From Pseudomonadota bacterium (GTDB lineage: Bacteria > Pseudomonadota > Gammaproteobacteria > Burkholderiales > Burkholderiaceae_B): 64,000 nucleotides of DNA. Of the stretch, positions 35,696 through 46,096 are shown one piece after another (position 1 is the first letter of the stretch; each line of letters opens with the position of its first letter). The notes beneath the pieces were generated by a model. It had not been told where the DNA came from. It worked only from the letters and a program-made list of their open reading frames with translations, and ran no database searches. The position numbers and the translations under genes were made by a program. Location of the stretch: NCBI GenBank assembly GCA_023425645.1, contig JAFACG010000043.1:1-64000 (forward strand), read 5' to 3'.

Positions 35696-37125
35696 CAGAA
35701 CTCCTCCCAGTCGTCGTCCGAAGACGCACTGGCCTTGCCGCTCAGGTCCGGGCGACGCAGGCGCTGGCTGTCATCACGGGGCGCGGCGGGCGTCTTGGCG
35801 GCCGGCGCTGCAGAGGCTGCTGCCGGAGCGGCCAAGCCCTTGGCGGCGACGGCTGGCTTGGCGGCCGCCGTCTTGCCGGGCAGGGCCGAACCCGGACGGG
35901 CCTCGCGGCCGGCCGCGCCGGAAACAGCGCGGCGATTGGCCACGCGACGGGCGTTGACATCGATGACTTCGGTGCCGGGCACGCGGAACGAGGCAATGGC
36001 TTCGTTGACCTGATTGACCTGCTCGCTCAGGCCGGCCGAGGCCAGCGCCGCCTGCTCTACCAGACGCGCGTTGTACTGGGTGGTGTCTTCCATTTGCGAG
36101 ACGGCGCGATTGACCTGGTCGATCCCCGAGGATTGCTCGATGGTCGCCGCGGTGATCTCTCCCATGATGTCCGTGACCCGGCGCACGGAATCGACGATTT
36201 CCTGCATGGTCGACCCGGCGCGCTCCACCTGGGAAGAGCCTTCGGTGACTTTGCGCACGGAATCCTCGATCAGCCCGGTGATCTCGCGGGCGGCCTGGGC
36301 GCTGCGTTGCGCCAGGGCCCGGACCTCGGCGGCCACCACGGCGAATCCCTTGCCCTGTTCGCCGGCGCGGGCGGCTTCCACGGCCGCGTTCAAGGCCAGG
36401 ATGTTGGTCTGGAAGGCAATGCTGTCGATCACGCCGACAATGTCGGAGATCTTGTTCGAACTGGCCGAAATGCCCTGCATCGTCGCAACCACCTCATTGA
36501 CGGCGCTGCCGCCGCGATGGGCCACGTCCGAGGCCGTGGCGGCCAGTTGGTTGGCCTGCTGGGCGTTGTCGGCATTCTGGCGCACGGTGCCGGCCAGCTG
36601 CTCCATGCTGGCAGCGGTCTGCTGCAAGGAGGCGGCCTGCTCTTCCGTGCGGCTGCTGATGTTGTTGTTGCCCTGGGCGATTTCCTGGGAGCCGGCCTGG
36701 ATTTCCTCGAGCCCGTTGCGGATCACCGTCATGGTCTTGACCAGCGACTCCTGCATGCGGCGCAGCGAAGCGAACAGCTCGCCGATCTCGTTCTCGGTCA
36801 GCACATTGATGCGCTGGGTCAGGTCGCCCTTGGCGATGGCATCGAAGTACGTGGCGAAGTCGCCCAGCGGGCGCACCACGCGGCGCAGGAAATACGCCAG
36901 GGTGGCCAGGCTGGCCAGAATGGCCAGGACCAGCAGGACGCCATACGCGCCAGTGACCAGGCCTTGATGCTCCTGAAGCATCCGCAGCACGTCGCCGTTG
37001 GAACCCTGGTCCAGCAGTGCGTGGTAGTAATACAGAGCGGAGCCCGCCGATGCCAGCGTCAAGGCCATCAGAATAACAACGAAGAAGGTCATGCCGACCT
37101 TGAGGCTTATATTCTTGAAGAGCAT
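35695..37125 (-). CDS. Methyl-accepting chemotaxis protein with minimal periplasmic loop and C-terminal WEEF tether
   Basis: 476 residues. Membrane helices at about 10-34 and 57-80 enclose only about 22 periplasmic residues, too few for a ligand-binding domain. HAMP (about 81-135) and a full signalling domain ([20 protein letters not shown]) follow. After the methylation helices comes an Ala/Pro/Lys-rich linker of about 70 residues ending DDDWEEF. The terminal WEEF matches the WxxF docking sequence for CheR known from E. coli Tar/Tsr (NWETF). The receptor may sense membrane or energy state, or serve other receptors through the tether. It lies 63 bases after flgL. Confidence 0.93.
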   Translation of the reverse strand: MLFKNISLKVGMTFFVVILMALTLASAGSALYYYHALLDQGSNGDVLRMLQEHQGLVTGAYGVLLVLAILASLATLAYFLRRVVRPLGDFATYFDAIAKGDLTQRINVLTENEIGELFASLRRMQESLVKTMTVIRNGLEEIQAGSQEIAQGNNNISSRTEEQAASLQQTAASMEQLAGTVRQNADNAQQANQLAATASDVAHRGGSAVNEVVATMQGISASSNKISDIVGVIDSIAFQTNILALNAAVEAARAGEQGKGFAVVAAEVRALAQRSAQAAREITGLIEDSVRKVTEGSSQVERAGSTMQEIVDSVRRVTDIMGEITAATIEQSSGIDQVNRAVSQMEDTTQYNARLVEQAALASAGLSEQVNQVNEAIASFRVPGTEVIDVNARRVANRRAVSGAAGREARPGSALPGKTAAAKPAVAAKGLAAPAAASAAPAAKTPAAPRDDSQRLRRPDLSGKASASSDDDWEEF

Positions 37126-37188
37126 AGAAAAATCCCGCAGGTGATTCCTGGCTGCTGGTTGATAGAAAAGTCAGCCCGACTCGGGGCG

Positions 37189-38439
37189 TCAGCCCTTGCT
37201 GTTGATGCTGAACAGGTTGGTGCTCTGGATCTTGCGAAAAGCCAGTGCGGCGGCCTCCAGGGCGGATTTGCGCAGTTCCAGTTGCGTCGTTGCCTGGTAG
37301 TAGTCCAGGTCTTCCAGACGCGACAGCTCCTGCTTGTAATTGATGGTACGCAGGGCGCCATTGGCCGATAGTGCGTCGATCTCGTTCAGGCGCGTGCCCA
37401 CAGACGAGCGCACGGTCAGGACGTTGTCGTAGTTTTCCGAAATACGCTGGATGGCGGAGTTCATGGTGTTGCGAAGCTTGGCCTGGGCAACGGCATCATC
37501 ACCCGTTGGATCCTTCAGAGCCGTCACCACCGACTGCAGGGTGTTGAACAGGTTCATCTGAGGTTCATTGTCCTTGACGGCCTTGATCGTGAATGAATCC
37601 CCGTTCGACGGCGTACCCCCGATCTGGAAGCTGACTCCGCCCGGCAAGGTAATACGCTGCGGCTTATCAGTCGGTGTCCACGCTGCATCCACAACGACAT
37701 CTTCAAAGGTTCCGTCCGGTAATTGTCCCACCACTGTGTAGCTGGCCTCGGACGTCGCCTCATCAACGCTGAACGTGAGGCTGTAAGACAGATGCGCTCC
37801 GGGAGCGGTCGAGCTGCCGTCCGGCCCGCTGATGACGGCCGTGCCTTTGTTGTTTTCGCCTGCCGCCGTGGTGTAGGCGGTCGAACCCGGATTGGCCCTC
37901 ATGAAAATGGCCTTGCCGTTGTCGGCGGAATCCAGTTGGCGGGTCTGCTCGACCTGCACATGGCGAGCCTGCGTGTCCCCAACATACTGGTACGAATCCG
38001 TAAAGGGCTGTGTAGTGCCTTTGGAACCCGAAAACAGGTACTGGCCGGAGCCGTCCTTGCTGTTGGCGTAGCCCAGCAAGGTATCCATGGCGCTTTCCAG
38101 GACGGTCGCCAGCGTGCTGCGGTCCGCGTCCGACAACGTGCCATTGGCCGCCTCCACGAGCCGTGTCTGCACGTCTTGCAATTGCAGGGTGATGGAATTG
38201 AGAATGGTTTCCTCTTCACCCAGAGCGCGTTTGGCGACTTCACGGTTTTCGCCGTAGCGCGCATTCATGGCCTGGGCCTGGGCCAGGTTGATGGTCTGTG
38301 CGGCGGCCAGGGGATCGTCGGACGGGTTGACCATGCGCTGGCCCGAGCCGATCTGCTGAAAGATACGCACCAGGTCGGACTGCTGCTGATTGATGGAGTT
38401 CAGGCCTGTCCGGAAAAAAAGGGAAGAGCTAATACGCAT
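37189..38439 (-). CDS. flgL: Hook-filament junction protein FlgL (HAP3)
   Basis: 416 residues. The flagellin-like N-terminus (MRISSSLFFRTGLNSINQQQ, SDLVRIFQQIGSGQRMVNPS) and C-terminus (EDLDYYQATTQLELRKSALE) are intact. FlgL joins FlgK to the filament. It is the last gene of flgB-flgL. The middle domain (about 150-300) is variable and less GC-rich. Confidence 0.95.
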   Translation of the reverse strand: MRISSSLFFRTGLNSINQQQSDLVRIFQQIGSGQRMVNPSDDPLAAAQTINLAQAQAMNARYGENREVAKRALGEEETILNSITLQLQDVQTRLVEAANGTLSDADRSTLATVLESAMDTLLGYANSKDGSGQYLFSGSKGTTQPFTDSYQYVGDTQARHVQVEQTRQLDSADNGKAIFMRANPGSTAYTTAAGENNKGTAVISGPDGSSTAPGAHLSYSLTFSVDEATSEASYTVVGQLPDGTFEDVVVDAAWTPTDKPQRITLPGGVSFQIGGTPSNGDSFTIKAVKDNEPQMNLFNTLQSVVTALKDPTGDDAVAQAKLRNTMNSAIQRISENYDNVLTVRSSVGTRLNEIDALSANGALRTINYKQELSRLEDLDYYQATTQLELRKSALEAAALAFRKIQSTNLFSINSKG

Positions 38440-38474
38440 GGCAATTATCCACGTTCAAGGCGAAAGAACCGCAA

Positions 38475-40205
38475 TCAGGTACGGAGGTTCAAAAGGGTGT
38501 CGAACAGCTGCGAGCTGATGTCGATCAGGCGCGAGGCGGCGCGATACTGCTCCTGGTAGCGCTCCAGCATGATGTACTCCTCGTCCATGTTGACGCCGGA
38601 CAAGGCCTGCTGTGCCGCGTAGTTTTGCTCGATCAGCTTGGCCTGGGCCTTGGCGGCCGTGCCGTTCTGCTGGGTCTGAACCGCAATGCGGTTGACGATC
38701 TGCCCAAAGGCGTCATTCAGGCTCAAGGAACCGTTGCCCAGCACCTTCTCATTGCGCAAGGCGCCCAGCTTCTGGGCGATCTCGCCATTGGCCGTGCCCA
38801 GCGGATTGCCATCTTCATCCTTGCCGGCGGCCGCGATATCTTGAGGATTCTTGATATTGACGGACAGGCTGGTGCCGCCCAGCGCGGTGGGCTGGATGAG
38901 CCAGCTGTCTCCGTCGGCCGACTGGCCGGCCAGGGAGGAGACATCGATCTCCATCCCGTCAACTTTGGTGACGCCGCCATTGGTGTTGGCGTCGTTCAGA
39001 GGGCTGACGGCGTTGGTGGTCAGGTTGCGCAACTGGAACTGGCCATTGATGCGCTCAAGTCGATAGCTCTGGCCGGTCAGCTGATCCACTGGTTGCGTGT
39101 ACCCTTTGCTGGGGTCGGCCGGATCGACTTGTTCCTTGTAGAAGGAAACCGCAGGCACGGAGCTGGAGGTGCTGTTGCGACCGTTGGCCGTGACTTTGGG
39201 GCCGCTGACGCTGAAGAAATCCCCGCCCTGTTCGCCCTTCAGATCATAGCCCTGGCGATGCAAGTCATTCACCGAATGCGCCAGCCCCACGGCCAGGCGG
39301 CCCAGGCTGTTGATGGCCGGTTCCAGGCTTTCCGCACGGAACTGGAGCAAGCCGCCCAGCGTGCCCCCCTTCAGGGCGCCATCGCGGAATTCGCTGATGA
39401 CGGGCTTGCCGTTGTCATCCAGGGAGGATGTGAAGCCGACCACCACACGCTCCGGGTTCTCTGCCGAGCGCACGGCGTGCAGCGGATACACTTTGTCCGC
39501 GCCCAGCAGGAGCTGGCCGCCCACCGTGGTGACGCTGATGCGGCCGTTCTGTTCGACAGTGCGCACGTCCACCAGCTGGCTCAATTCGGACACCAGCTGT
39601 TCACGCTGGTCCAGCAGGTCGTTGGGTTCGTGGAAGGGATTGGTGCCCTTGGCCGTGACGATCTGTTGATTGACGTCGTTGATGCGTTCCAGATAGCTGT
39701 TGATCTGGGTGACCGTGGTGTCGAGCTGCGTATTGATGTTCTCGCTGACGCGGTTCATGTAGGCCGTGGCGTCGTTGATCTGCGTGGCCAGGCTTTCGGC
39801 GCGGCCCAGCAGCTCCTGGCGGGCGGACGAATCGGCCGGCTTGGAGGCCAGCGCCTCCAGTCCGTCGAAGAATTTCTGCAGGGCCGGACTGATGCCCACG
39901 GTACGGTCGGAAAACAGGTTGTCCAGCTGGCTGATCTCGTTGCCATAGCTGACCAGGGCCGCGCCTGCCGTCTGCGAGCGCACCAGTTGCTGGTACAGGA
40001 AGTTGTCGTAGGAGCGCTGCACCGTGACGGCCTGCACGCCCCGCCCATAGAATCCGCTGCCGGTGCCTACCGATCCAGCGGTCTGCGACAGCACGGACTG
40101 GCGGTTATATCCGACGGTATCGGCATTGTTCAGATTGTGGCCCGCGACTTGCAGGCGCTTCTGCGCGGCGAACAAGCCCGAAAGACCCAGATTGGCGAGA
40201 TTCAT
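38475..40205 (-). CDS. flgK: Hook-filament junction protein FlgK (HAP1)
   Basis: 576 residues from ATG 40205 (MNLANLGLSGLFAAQKRLQV), which has AAGGA upstream; an open frame continues 41 codons further but covers intergenic sequence. The N-terminal rod-family motif (AGHNLNNADTVGYNRQSVL) and C-terminal helix (EYIMLERYQEQYRAASRLID) are canonical. FlgK is the first junction protein added to the finished hook. Confidence 0.95.
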   Translation of the reverse strand: MNLANLGLSGLFAAQKRLQVAGHNLNNADTVGYNRQSVLSQTAGSVGTGSGFYGRGVQAVTVQRSYDNFLYQQLVRSQTAGAALVSYGNEISQLDNLFSDRTVGISPALQKFFDGLEALASKPADSSARQELLGRAESLATQINDATAYMNRVSENINTQLDTTVTQINSYLERINDVNQQIVTAKGTNPFHEPNDLLDQREQLVSELSQLVDVRTVEQNGRISVTTVGGQLLLGADKVYPLHAVRSAENPERVVVGFTSSLDDNGKPVISEFRDGALKGGTLGGLLQFRAESLEPAINSLGRLAVGLAHSVNDLHRQGYDLKGEQGGDFFSVSGPKVTANGRNSTSSSVPAVSFYKEQVDPADPSKGYTQPVDQLTGQSYRLERINGQFQLRNLTTNAVSPLNDANTNGGVTKVDGMEIDVSSLAGQSADGDSWLIQPTALGGTSLSVNIKNPQDIAAAGKDEDGNPLGTANGEIAQKLGALRNEKVLGNGSLSLNDAFGQIVNRIAVQTQQNGTAAKAQAKLIEQNYAAQQALSGVNMDEEYIMLERYQEQYRAASRLIDISSQLFDTLLNLRT

Positions 40206-40311
40206 GCTAAATCCTTTATGTCCTGCCCGGCTTGTAACGCCCTGGGCGAAGAATGAACATTCTGTTGCTTTTACGGCGGCAAACGCCCAAGCTTTAGTCC
40301 GAAATCGGGAC

Positions 40312-41277
40312 TTAACGCGTTCCTGCATCGAAATACGACATGATCGCGATCAGCTTCTGCGCATAGGACGGATCCGTGGCATAGCCGGCGTCCTGGATGC
40401 GCTGCGCGGCCTCCTCCGCGGTGGCGGCCTGTTTCACCGCCTCGTAGCGCTTGCTGCTGCCGATCAGGCGCGCGTAATCGGAAAACGATTCCGCGTAGGA
40501 GTCGTAGGCGCGGAAAGGCTGTTTGACCTTGCGGGCCACGCCGTTCTCGAATTCAGTGGTCATCACTTCCACCACTTTCCCTTTCCAGCCGGGCGTGGCC
40601 TTGATGCCGAACAGGTTGTGGCTGGTGCTGCCGTCGGGATGCAGGATTTCCTTCTTGCCCCAGCCCGACTCGAGCGCCGCCTGGCTGAGGATCAGCTTGG
40701 CGGGCACGCCGCTGTCCTCAGCGGCGATCTTGGCGGCGGAGTTCATGCGGTCCACGAACTGGCGGATATGCTCGGGTGCGCCTCTGATGGAAGAATAGAC
40801 TCGCTCCACCGTGCTGTTGCGGGTGAGCTTGGCGATCAGGGCGGAAATGGACGAAGCGTCCACCGGGCGCTCATCGGGCATGCGCGAGCGCAGGCCTGCC
40901 ACCCGCGAGCGGGCCGCTTCAGGCTGGGACGCTTCCGGGCCGGCAGGCCCGGAAGCCTGGCCGCGCATCTGGGCCAGCAGCGCCTGAGCCAGGCCAATGC
41001 CGGGATTGGACAGCTGCAGGGCCAGCTGCTCGTCGCCCATGCTCTGCGCCATGCGTACGGCCTGCGTATCGAACAGCCCGCCTTCCGGATTGGCCGCCCG
41101 CGCCTGCTTCAGGATGTTCTGGATAAACAAGGCTTCGAACTGGCGCGCCACCTGCATTTGCGTGGCCTCGTCCTGGCCGTCCTGGCCGGCGTTGCGACGC
41201 AGTTGCGCCAGCTGCTGAGAGTCGAAGATGGACACCTGTCCCCCGGCGCCGGGACGCGGGAAATACTGCACGCTCAT
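40312..41277 (-). CDS. flgJ: Rod-cap protein and peptidoglycan hydrolase FlgJ
   Basis: 321 residues with both halves of the betaproteobacterial form: an N-terminal rod-cap domain (QVARQFEALFIQNILKQARA) and a C-terminal glucosaminidase domain (LILSQAALESGWGKKEI, with the catalytic Glu in ALESGWG; then SHNLFGIKATPGWKGK). It opens the cell wall for the rod. Its ATG overlaps the flgI stop by one base. Confidence 0.96.
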   Translation of the reverse strand: MSVQYFPRPGAGGQVSIFDSQQLAQLRRNAGQDGQDEATQMQVARQFEALFIQNILKQARAANPEGGLFDTQAVRMAQSMGDEQLALQLSNPGIGLAQALLAQMRGQASGPAGPEASQPEAARSRVAGLRSRMPDERPVDASSISALIAKLTRNSTVERVYSSIRGAPEHIRQFVDRMNSAAKIAAEDSGVPAKLILSQAALESGWGKKEILHPDGSTSHNLFGIKATPGWKGKVVEVMTTEFENGVARKVKQPFRAYDSYAESFSDYARLIGSSKRYEAVKQAATAEEAAQRIQDAGYATDPSYAQKLIAIMSYFDAGTR

Positions 41278-42419
41278 CAGATGATCTCCAGGTCGGCGCG
41301 CAAGGCGCCGGCGCTCTTGAGGTTCTGCAGGATGGACAGCAGGTCCTGCGGGGTGGCGCCCAGGGCATTGAGGGCCCGCACCACATCGGCCAGATTGGCG
41401 CTGGTGCGCACGCGCTGCAGGGAGCCGCCCTGGCTGCGCATCTCGATCTGGGTGCTCTCGGACACCACGGTCTGGCCGCCGCCGAACGGCGTGTCGGGTT
41501 GGCTGACCTGGGGCTGGCGGCTGATGACCACAGACAGATTGCCGTAGGCGATGGCCGCCTCGTCGATGGTGACGCTGCGGTTCATGACCACCGAACCGGT
41601 GCGGGCATTGATGACCACGCGGGCGCGCGCCGGCGGCAGGTTCACCTGCAGGTTTTCGATCTGCGACAGGAAGGCTGTCTGGGCCTGCGGATCCAGCGGA
41701 CCGCGCACCTGGATGAGACGCCCGTCCAGTGCGGTCGCCGTGGCGGGTCCGAAATGCTTGTTCAACGCCGCCACCACGTTCTGGGCCGTCCCGAAGTCGG
41801 AGGTGTTCATTTCGAGATTGATCATGCCATCGCGCGCATAGGTCGTAGGCACGCTCTGCTCCACCGTGGCGCCGCCGGGAATGGTCCCGCCGTTGAGCTG
41901 GTTCACCTGCACGCTAGAACCGCCGGCCTCCGCGCCCGCGCCGCCGACTAGCAGATTGCCTTGTGCGATGGCGTAGACCTGGCCGTTGGCGCCCTTGAGC
42001 GGCGTCATCAGCAAGGTGCCGCCGCGCAGGCTCTTGGCGTTGCCCATAGAGGACACCACCACGTCCAGCGCCTGGCCCGGACGGGCGAAGGCCGGCAGGC
42101 GCGCCGTGACGATGACCGCGGCCACGTTCTTGAGCTGCATGTTGCTGCCCTGGGGAATCGTCACGCCCAGCTGGGACAGCATATTGGTCAGGCTTTGCTG
42201 CGTAAAAGGCGCCTGGCGCACCTGGTCCCCGCTGCCGTCCAGGCCCACGACCAGGCCGTAGCCGATCAGCGGATTCTCGCGCACGCCCTGGATGGACGCC
42301 AGGTCCTTGATGCGCTCAGCCTGGCTGGCCGGGGCCAGCAGCAGGCCCAGCCCCAGCAGGCCGGCGCGCAGCAGTCGGGCCAAGGAAGCGAAACGGATAC
42401 GACGAAGAGAGGACACCAT
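41277..42419 (-). CDS. flgI: P-ring protein FlgI
   Basis: 380 residues with a signal peptide (cut near [10 protein letters not shown]) and the family motifs [31 protein letters not shown], and [20 protein letters not shown]. It forms the periplasmic P ring around the rod, and FlgA is its chaperone. It lies between flgH and flgJ. Confidence 0.97.
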   Translation of the reverse strand: MVSSLRRIRFASLARLLRAGLLGLGLLLAPASQAERIKDLASIQGVRENPLIGYGLVVGLDGSGDQVRQAPFTQQSLTNMLSQLGVTIPQGSNMQLKNVAAVIVTARLPAFARPGQALDVVVSSMGNAKSLRGGTLLMTPLKGANGQVYAIAQGNLLVGGAGAEAGGSSVQVNQLNGGTIPGGATVEQSVPTTYARDGMINLEMNTSDFGTAQNVVAALNKHFGPATATALDGRLIQVRGPLDPQAQTAFLSQIENLQVNLPPARARVVINARTGSVVMNRSVTIDEAAIAYGNLSVVISRQPQVSQPDTPFGGGQTVVSESTQIEMRSQGGSLQRVRTSANLADVVRALNALGATPQDLLSILQNLKSAGALRADLEII

Positions 42420-42432
42420 GGCTAGCCGCGGC

Positions 42433-43128
42433 TCAGAATGGGGAAATGTTCAGGAAAAAGCGCTGCAGCCAACCCATGGTCTGGACCTCGTCCATGACGC
42501 CCTTGCTGCGGAACTCGATGCGGGCATCCGCCACCTGGGTGGAAGACACCGTATTGCTGCCCGTGATGGAGCGCGGATCGACCACGCCCGAGAAACGGAT
42601 GTATTCGCTGCCGCGATTGATGGCGATCTGCTTCTCGCCCGCCACCTGCAGATTGCCGTTGGGCAGCACGCCCACGACCGTGGTGGTCAGCGTGCCGCTG
42701 AAGGTATTGTCGGCGCGGCTGGAGCCCTTGCCCTGCGCCTTGTTCGAGCCGGTGACCTCGAAGTTCTGCTTGGCGCCCACCTCGTTGGGCAGCACGGCCG
42801 GCGCCAGGGCGAAGTCCAGGCCGCCGCTGCCGCTGCGGTCCGTGTTCGTGGACACGTTCTTGGCGGCGTTGGTGCGCTCCTGGATCACGATGGTGACAAT
42901 GTCGCCCACGTTGCGCGGCCGGCGATCTTCGAACAGGGGATAGTTCCCATAGGCCGAAGGCTGGTAGATGGAACCATTGGCAATGGCCGCCGGCAAGGGC
43001 GCGGGCGGCGGCGCGGCCGTCAGCGGCCCGGTCACCACGGGCTCGGGCGGAATCAGCGCACAGCCCGACAGGCCCAGCACCAGGCAAACAGCAAAACGGC
43101 CAAACAAGGCTCTGCGCATCGTCGACAT
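42433..43128 (-). CDS. flgH: L-ring lipoprotein FlgH
   Basis: 231 residues. A lipoprotein signal ends at LGLSGC. The family core is clear ([20 protein letters not shown] and [15 protein letters not shown]; then [20 protein letters not shown] and [20 protein letters not shown]). It forms the outer-membrane L ring. Some 13 bases separate it from flgI. Confidence 0.97.
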   Translation of the reverse strand: MSTMRRALFGRFAVCLVLGLSGCALIPPEPVVTGPLTAAPPPAPLPAAIANGSIYQPSAYGNYPLFEDRRPRNVGDIVTIVIQERTNAAKNVSTNTDRSGSGGLDFALAPAVLPNEVGAKQNFEVTGSNKAQGKGSSRADNTFSGTLTTTVVGVLPNGNLQVAGEKQIAINRGSEYIRFSGVVDPRSITGSNTVSSTQVADARIEFRSKGVMDEVQTMGWLQRFFLNISPF

Positions 43129-43141
43129 CCCTTTCCGAACC

Positions 43142-43927
43142 TTACAGCTGCGTCAGACGGGCCAGCATCTGGTCGGCCGTCGATACGGCCTTGCTGTTGA
43201 TTTCGTAGGCGCGCTGCGTGCTGATCATGTTGACCAGCTCTTCAGCCACATTGACGTTGGACGTTTCGTTGTACTCCTGCAGCACCAGTCCCGCGCCGTC
43301 CATGCCGGGCTGCAGGAAATTGGCGGGGCCCGAGGCATCGGTCTCGATGTACAGGTTCTCGCCCATGCTCTGCAGGCCGGTGGGGTTGATGAAGGTGCTC
43401 AGCTGCAATTGGCCCACCTCCACGCTGGCGCCGGCCGCGCCGGGCTGGGTGACGGAAACGGTGCCGTCGCGCGCGATCGTGATCTGCAGCGCGTTGTCGG
43501 GAATGTTGATGGGCGGCTGGATGGGATAGCCGCCGGCCGTCACCAACTGACCGTTCTGGTCCACCTGCAGGCTGCCGTCTCGGGTGTAGGCAAAGGTGCC
43601 GTCCGGCATCTCGACCTGCAGAAAGCCTCGGCCTTGAATGGCGATATCCATTTCATGCCCGGTGTTCTTCAGGTCGCCCTGAGAATGGATGCGCTCGGTG
43701 GCCACGGTGCGCACGCCCGTACCGACCTGCAGGCCCGACGGCAGCTGATTGGCCGCGCCGACCTGGGCGCCGGGCTGGCGCAGGGTCTGATACATCAGGT
43801 CTTCGAACACGGCGCGCGCGCGCTTGAAGCCGGTTGTGTTGACGTTGGCCAGGTTGTTGGAGATGACGTCCATATTGGTCTGCTGCGCTTCCAGACCGGT
43901 CTTGGCAATCCACAGGGAGCGAATCAT
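43142..43927 (-). CDS. flgG: Distal rod protein FlgG
   Basis: 261 residues, the fixed length of the family, with [39 protein letters not shown], and the C-terminal [20 protein letters not shown]. FlgG makes up most of the distal rod. It is intact, with flgF 39 bases upstream. Confidence 0.97.
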   Translation of the reverse strand: MIRSLWIAKTGLEAQQTNMDVISNNLANVNTTGFKRARAVFEDLMYQTLRQPGAQVGAANQLPSGLQVGTGVRTVATERIHSQGDLKNTGHEMDIAIQGRGFLQVEMPDGTFAYTRDGSLQVDQNGQLVTAGGYPIQPPINIPDNALQITIARDGTVSVTQPGAAGASVEVGQLQLSTFINPTGLQSMGENLYIETDASGPANFLQPGMDGAGLVLQEYNETSNVNVAEELVNMISTQRAYEINSKAVSTADQMLARLTQL

Positions 43928-43966
43928 GAGTAATCCTTGCTGCTAGTTCCCAGCCGCGGGCAGGGT

Positions 43967-44716
43967 TCAGCCATTGAAAGAAAGAATCGAATTGGCGCGG
44001 TCTTCGCGCGCACCGGCGTCCTGGATGATCTTCATCTGCGACTCGAAGCGGCGCGAATTGGCGATCATGGCAACCATGGCCTCGGCCGGATTGGCGTTGC
44101 TTTTCTCGATGAAACCGGCCACCAGGCGCACGGCCGGATCGGCCTGCGCGGGCGCGCCGTTGGCCTGGCGGAACAGGCCGTCCTGGCCGCGCACAAGGCC
44201 GGCGGCGGGCGGGTTGACCAGCTTGAGCTGGCCCACCATCTGGATGTCGCGCGGATTGTCGCCCGCGCCCAGGGCAGTCAATCGGCCGTCGCTGGAAAAA
44301 GTCACCGTACCGCGATCGGGCACTTCGATGGGCTGGCCGTCCACGCTCAATACCGGCAGGCCCGACTGCGTCACCAACTGGTTCCGGGCATTGACCGCCA
44401 GGTCGCCGGCGCGCGTGTAAGCCTCATCGCCGCCAGGCGTGCGTACGGCGAGCCAGCCCTCGCCGGCGATCGCCACATCCAGGGCATGGCCGGTCTCGGC
44501 CATGGCGCCAGGCTGGAAGCGGCTGCCGGGAGACACCGTGGCCGTGGCCACGCGGGTCTGGGAGCCTGTGTCGCTGACCACGGGCACGGAACGGTAGTAG
44601 GCGAGCTGTTCGCGAAAGCCCGACGTGCTCAGATTGGCCAGATTGTTGGTGATCACATCCTGCTGTTCCAGGATGCGCTGCGCGCCGTTCATGGCGGTGT
44701 AGATCAGACGGTCCAT
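43967..44716 (-). CDS. flgF: Proximal rod protein FlgF
   Basis: 249 residues: MDRLIYTAMNGAQRILEQQD, then NNLANLSTSGFREQL and the C-terminal AMVAMIANSRRFESQMKIIQ. It forms part of the proximal rod with FlgB and FlgC. It follows flgE by 8 bases. Confidence 0.96.
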   Translation of the reverse strand: MDRLIYTAMNGAQRILEQQDVITNNLANLSTSGFREQLAYYRSVPVVSDTGSQTRVATATVSPGSRFQPGAMAETGHALDVAIAGEGWLAVRTPGGDEAYTRAGDLAVNARNQLVTQSGLPVLSVDGQPIEVPDRGTVTFSSDGRLTALGAGDNPRDIQMVGQLKLVNPPAAGLVRGQDGLFRQANGAPAQADPAVRLVAGFIEKSNANPAEAMVAMIANSRRFESQMKIIQDAGAREDRANSILSFNG

Positions 44717-44724
44717 GACGGCTG

Positions 44725-46044
44725 TTAGCGCAGGTTGACCAGGGTCTGCAGGACCTGGTCCTGCGTCTTGATGGTCTGGGCGTTGGCCTGGTAGGTGCGC
44801 TGGGCGATGATCATGTTGACCAGTTCCTGGCCCATGTCCACATTGGATTCTTCAACCGCCTGCCCTTTCACGGTGGCCAGGCCGTTCTCGCCTGGACGGC
44901 CCAGGATGGGCTGGCCGGAGGCGCCGGTCTCGGTCCAGGCATTGCCGCCAATGGGCTTGAGGCCCTGCAGGTTGCTGAAGTCGGCCAGCACGAGCGAGCC
45001 CAGACGCATGGTTTCGCCGTTGGTGTAGGCGGCGATGATGGTGCCGTCGCTGTCGATGGACATGCTGGCGTATTCGCCGGTGGCGTAGCCGTTCTGGTTA
45101 GGGTTGCCACGCGCGAATTCGCCGCCGAACTGGGTAGTCCCGGTATAACGCAGGTCAAAGACCAGGTCATCGGCAGGTGACACCGCGCCACCCGGATTGG
45201 CCAGCGTCAGGTTCACGACAGCCGGATCGGTGGTCAGCACGCCGGCGCCGTTGAAGGTAAGTTTGGCCGAGGCCGGGTTGAGCGGAGTATCGCCCACCAT
45301 GTAATAAACGTCCCACTCGCTGTCACCTGCGGCATTTGCCGAACGCTTGGCGTAGTATTGGGTGACGTTGTGGCTGTTGCCCAGCGAATCGTAGACCGTG
45401 TAATTGAAGGTCTGAGTGTAGGTCGTGTCGTCTTTCGGATCAAAGGTCGAAACCATAACAGGATCCATAACGGGATCCCCGTTCCCATCTAAGACAGGAT
45501 CACCATTTCCATCAAGCCGCGGTTGCAACATAGGAGTGCCATCCGGATTAAAGCTCGGCTTTTCAGCCACAATACTTTCCGCATTGGCCGGCAGGTTCAG
45601 CTTCAGGCGCATTTCCGTGGTGGCCTTGGGCGGGATGTTGCCCGACGGCACCTGCAGGCGCTGCAGAGTGCTGGAGCCTTCTCCGTAACCGGTCAGATAA
45701 TGGCCTTGGGCATTGACCAGCATGCCTTCCTTGTTGGGAAAGAACTGGCCGTTGCGCGAGTAAACGATCGCGCCATTGGGCTGCTCCAGGCGGAACAGGC
45801 CTTTTTCGCCGTCGATGGCCATATCGAACTGACCGCCGGTGCTGCTGATGTTGCCGATGGAGAAACGCTGGCTGACGCGCGAGACCTGCACGCCCAGACC
45901 GATGCGCGAGTTGGCGTAGACGTCCGCGAACTGCACCGTGGAGGACTTGTAGCCCACCGTGCCGGCGTTGGCGATATTGTTGCCGATGGCGTCCAGGTTC
46001 TGGGAGGCAGCGTTCAAGCCGCTCAAGCCTTGTCCGAAACTCAT
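44725..46044 (-). CDS. flgE: Hook protein FlgE
   Basis: 439 residues, the main hook subunit. The N-terminal rod-family motif (IGNNIANAGTVGYKSSTVQF) and C-terminal helix (VNMIIAQRTYQANAQTIKTQ) are normal. In the outer domain, two copies of DGNGDPV stand in tandem at about 178-184 and 186-192 (DNA 45469-45513). This is an insertion-like Asp/Gly/Asn repeat reminiscent of calcium-binding loops, in a stretch of lower GC content. Its function, if any, is unknown. Confidence 0.96.
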   Translation of the reverse strand: MSFGQGLSGLNAASQNLDAIGNNIANAGTVGYKSSTVQFADVYANSRIGLGVQVSRVSQRFSIGNISSTGGQFDMAIDGEKGLFRLEQPNGAIVYSRNGQFFPNKEGMLVNAQGHYLTGYGEGSSTLQRLQVPSGNIPPKATTEMRLKLNLPANAESIVAEKPSFNPDGTPMLQPRLDGNGDPVLDGNGDPVMDPVMVSTFDPKDDTTYTQTFNYTVYDSLGNSHNVTQYYAKRSANAAGDSEWDVYYMVGDTPLNPASAKLTFNGAGVLTTDPAVVNLTLANPGGAVSPADDLVFDLRYTGTTQFGGEFARGNPNQNGYATGEYASMSIDSDGTIIAAYTNGETMRLGSLVLADFSNLQGLKPIGGNAWTETGASGQPILGRPGENGLATVKGQAVEESNVDMGQELVNMIIAQRTYQANAQTIKTQDQVLQTLVNLR

Positions 46045-46096
46045 GAGTATTCCTTTTGTTTAACCGTTGAACAGGTCCGGCGCGCGCGCCCGGGCC

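Noticed and set aside
38475..40328. Longer flgK start at 40328
   Set aside because: The extra 41 codons have no FlgK similarity, and the ATG at 40205 has a good ribosome-binding site and the family N-terminus.
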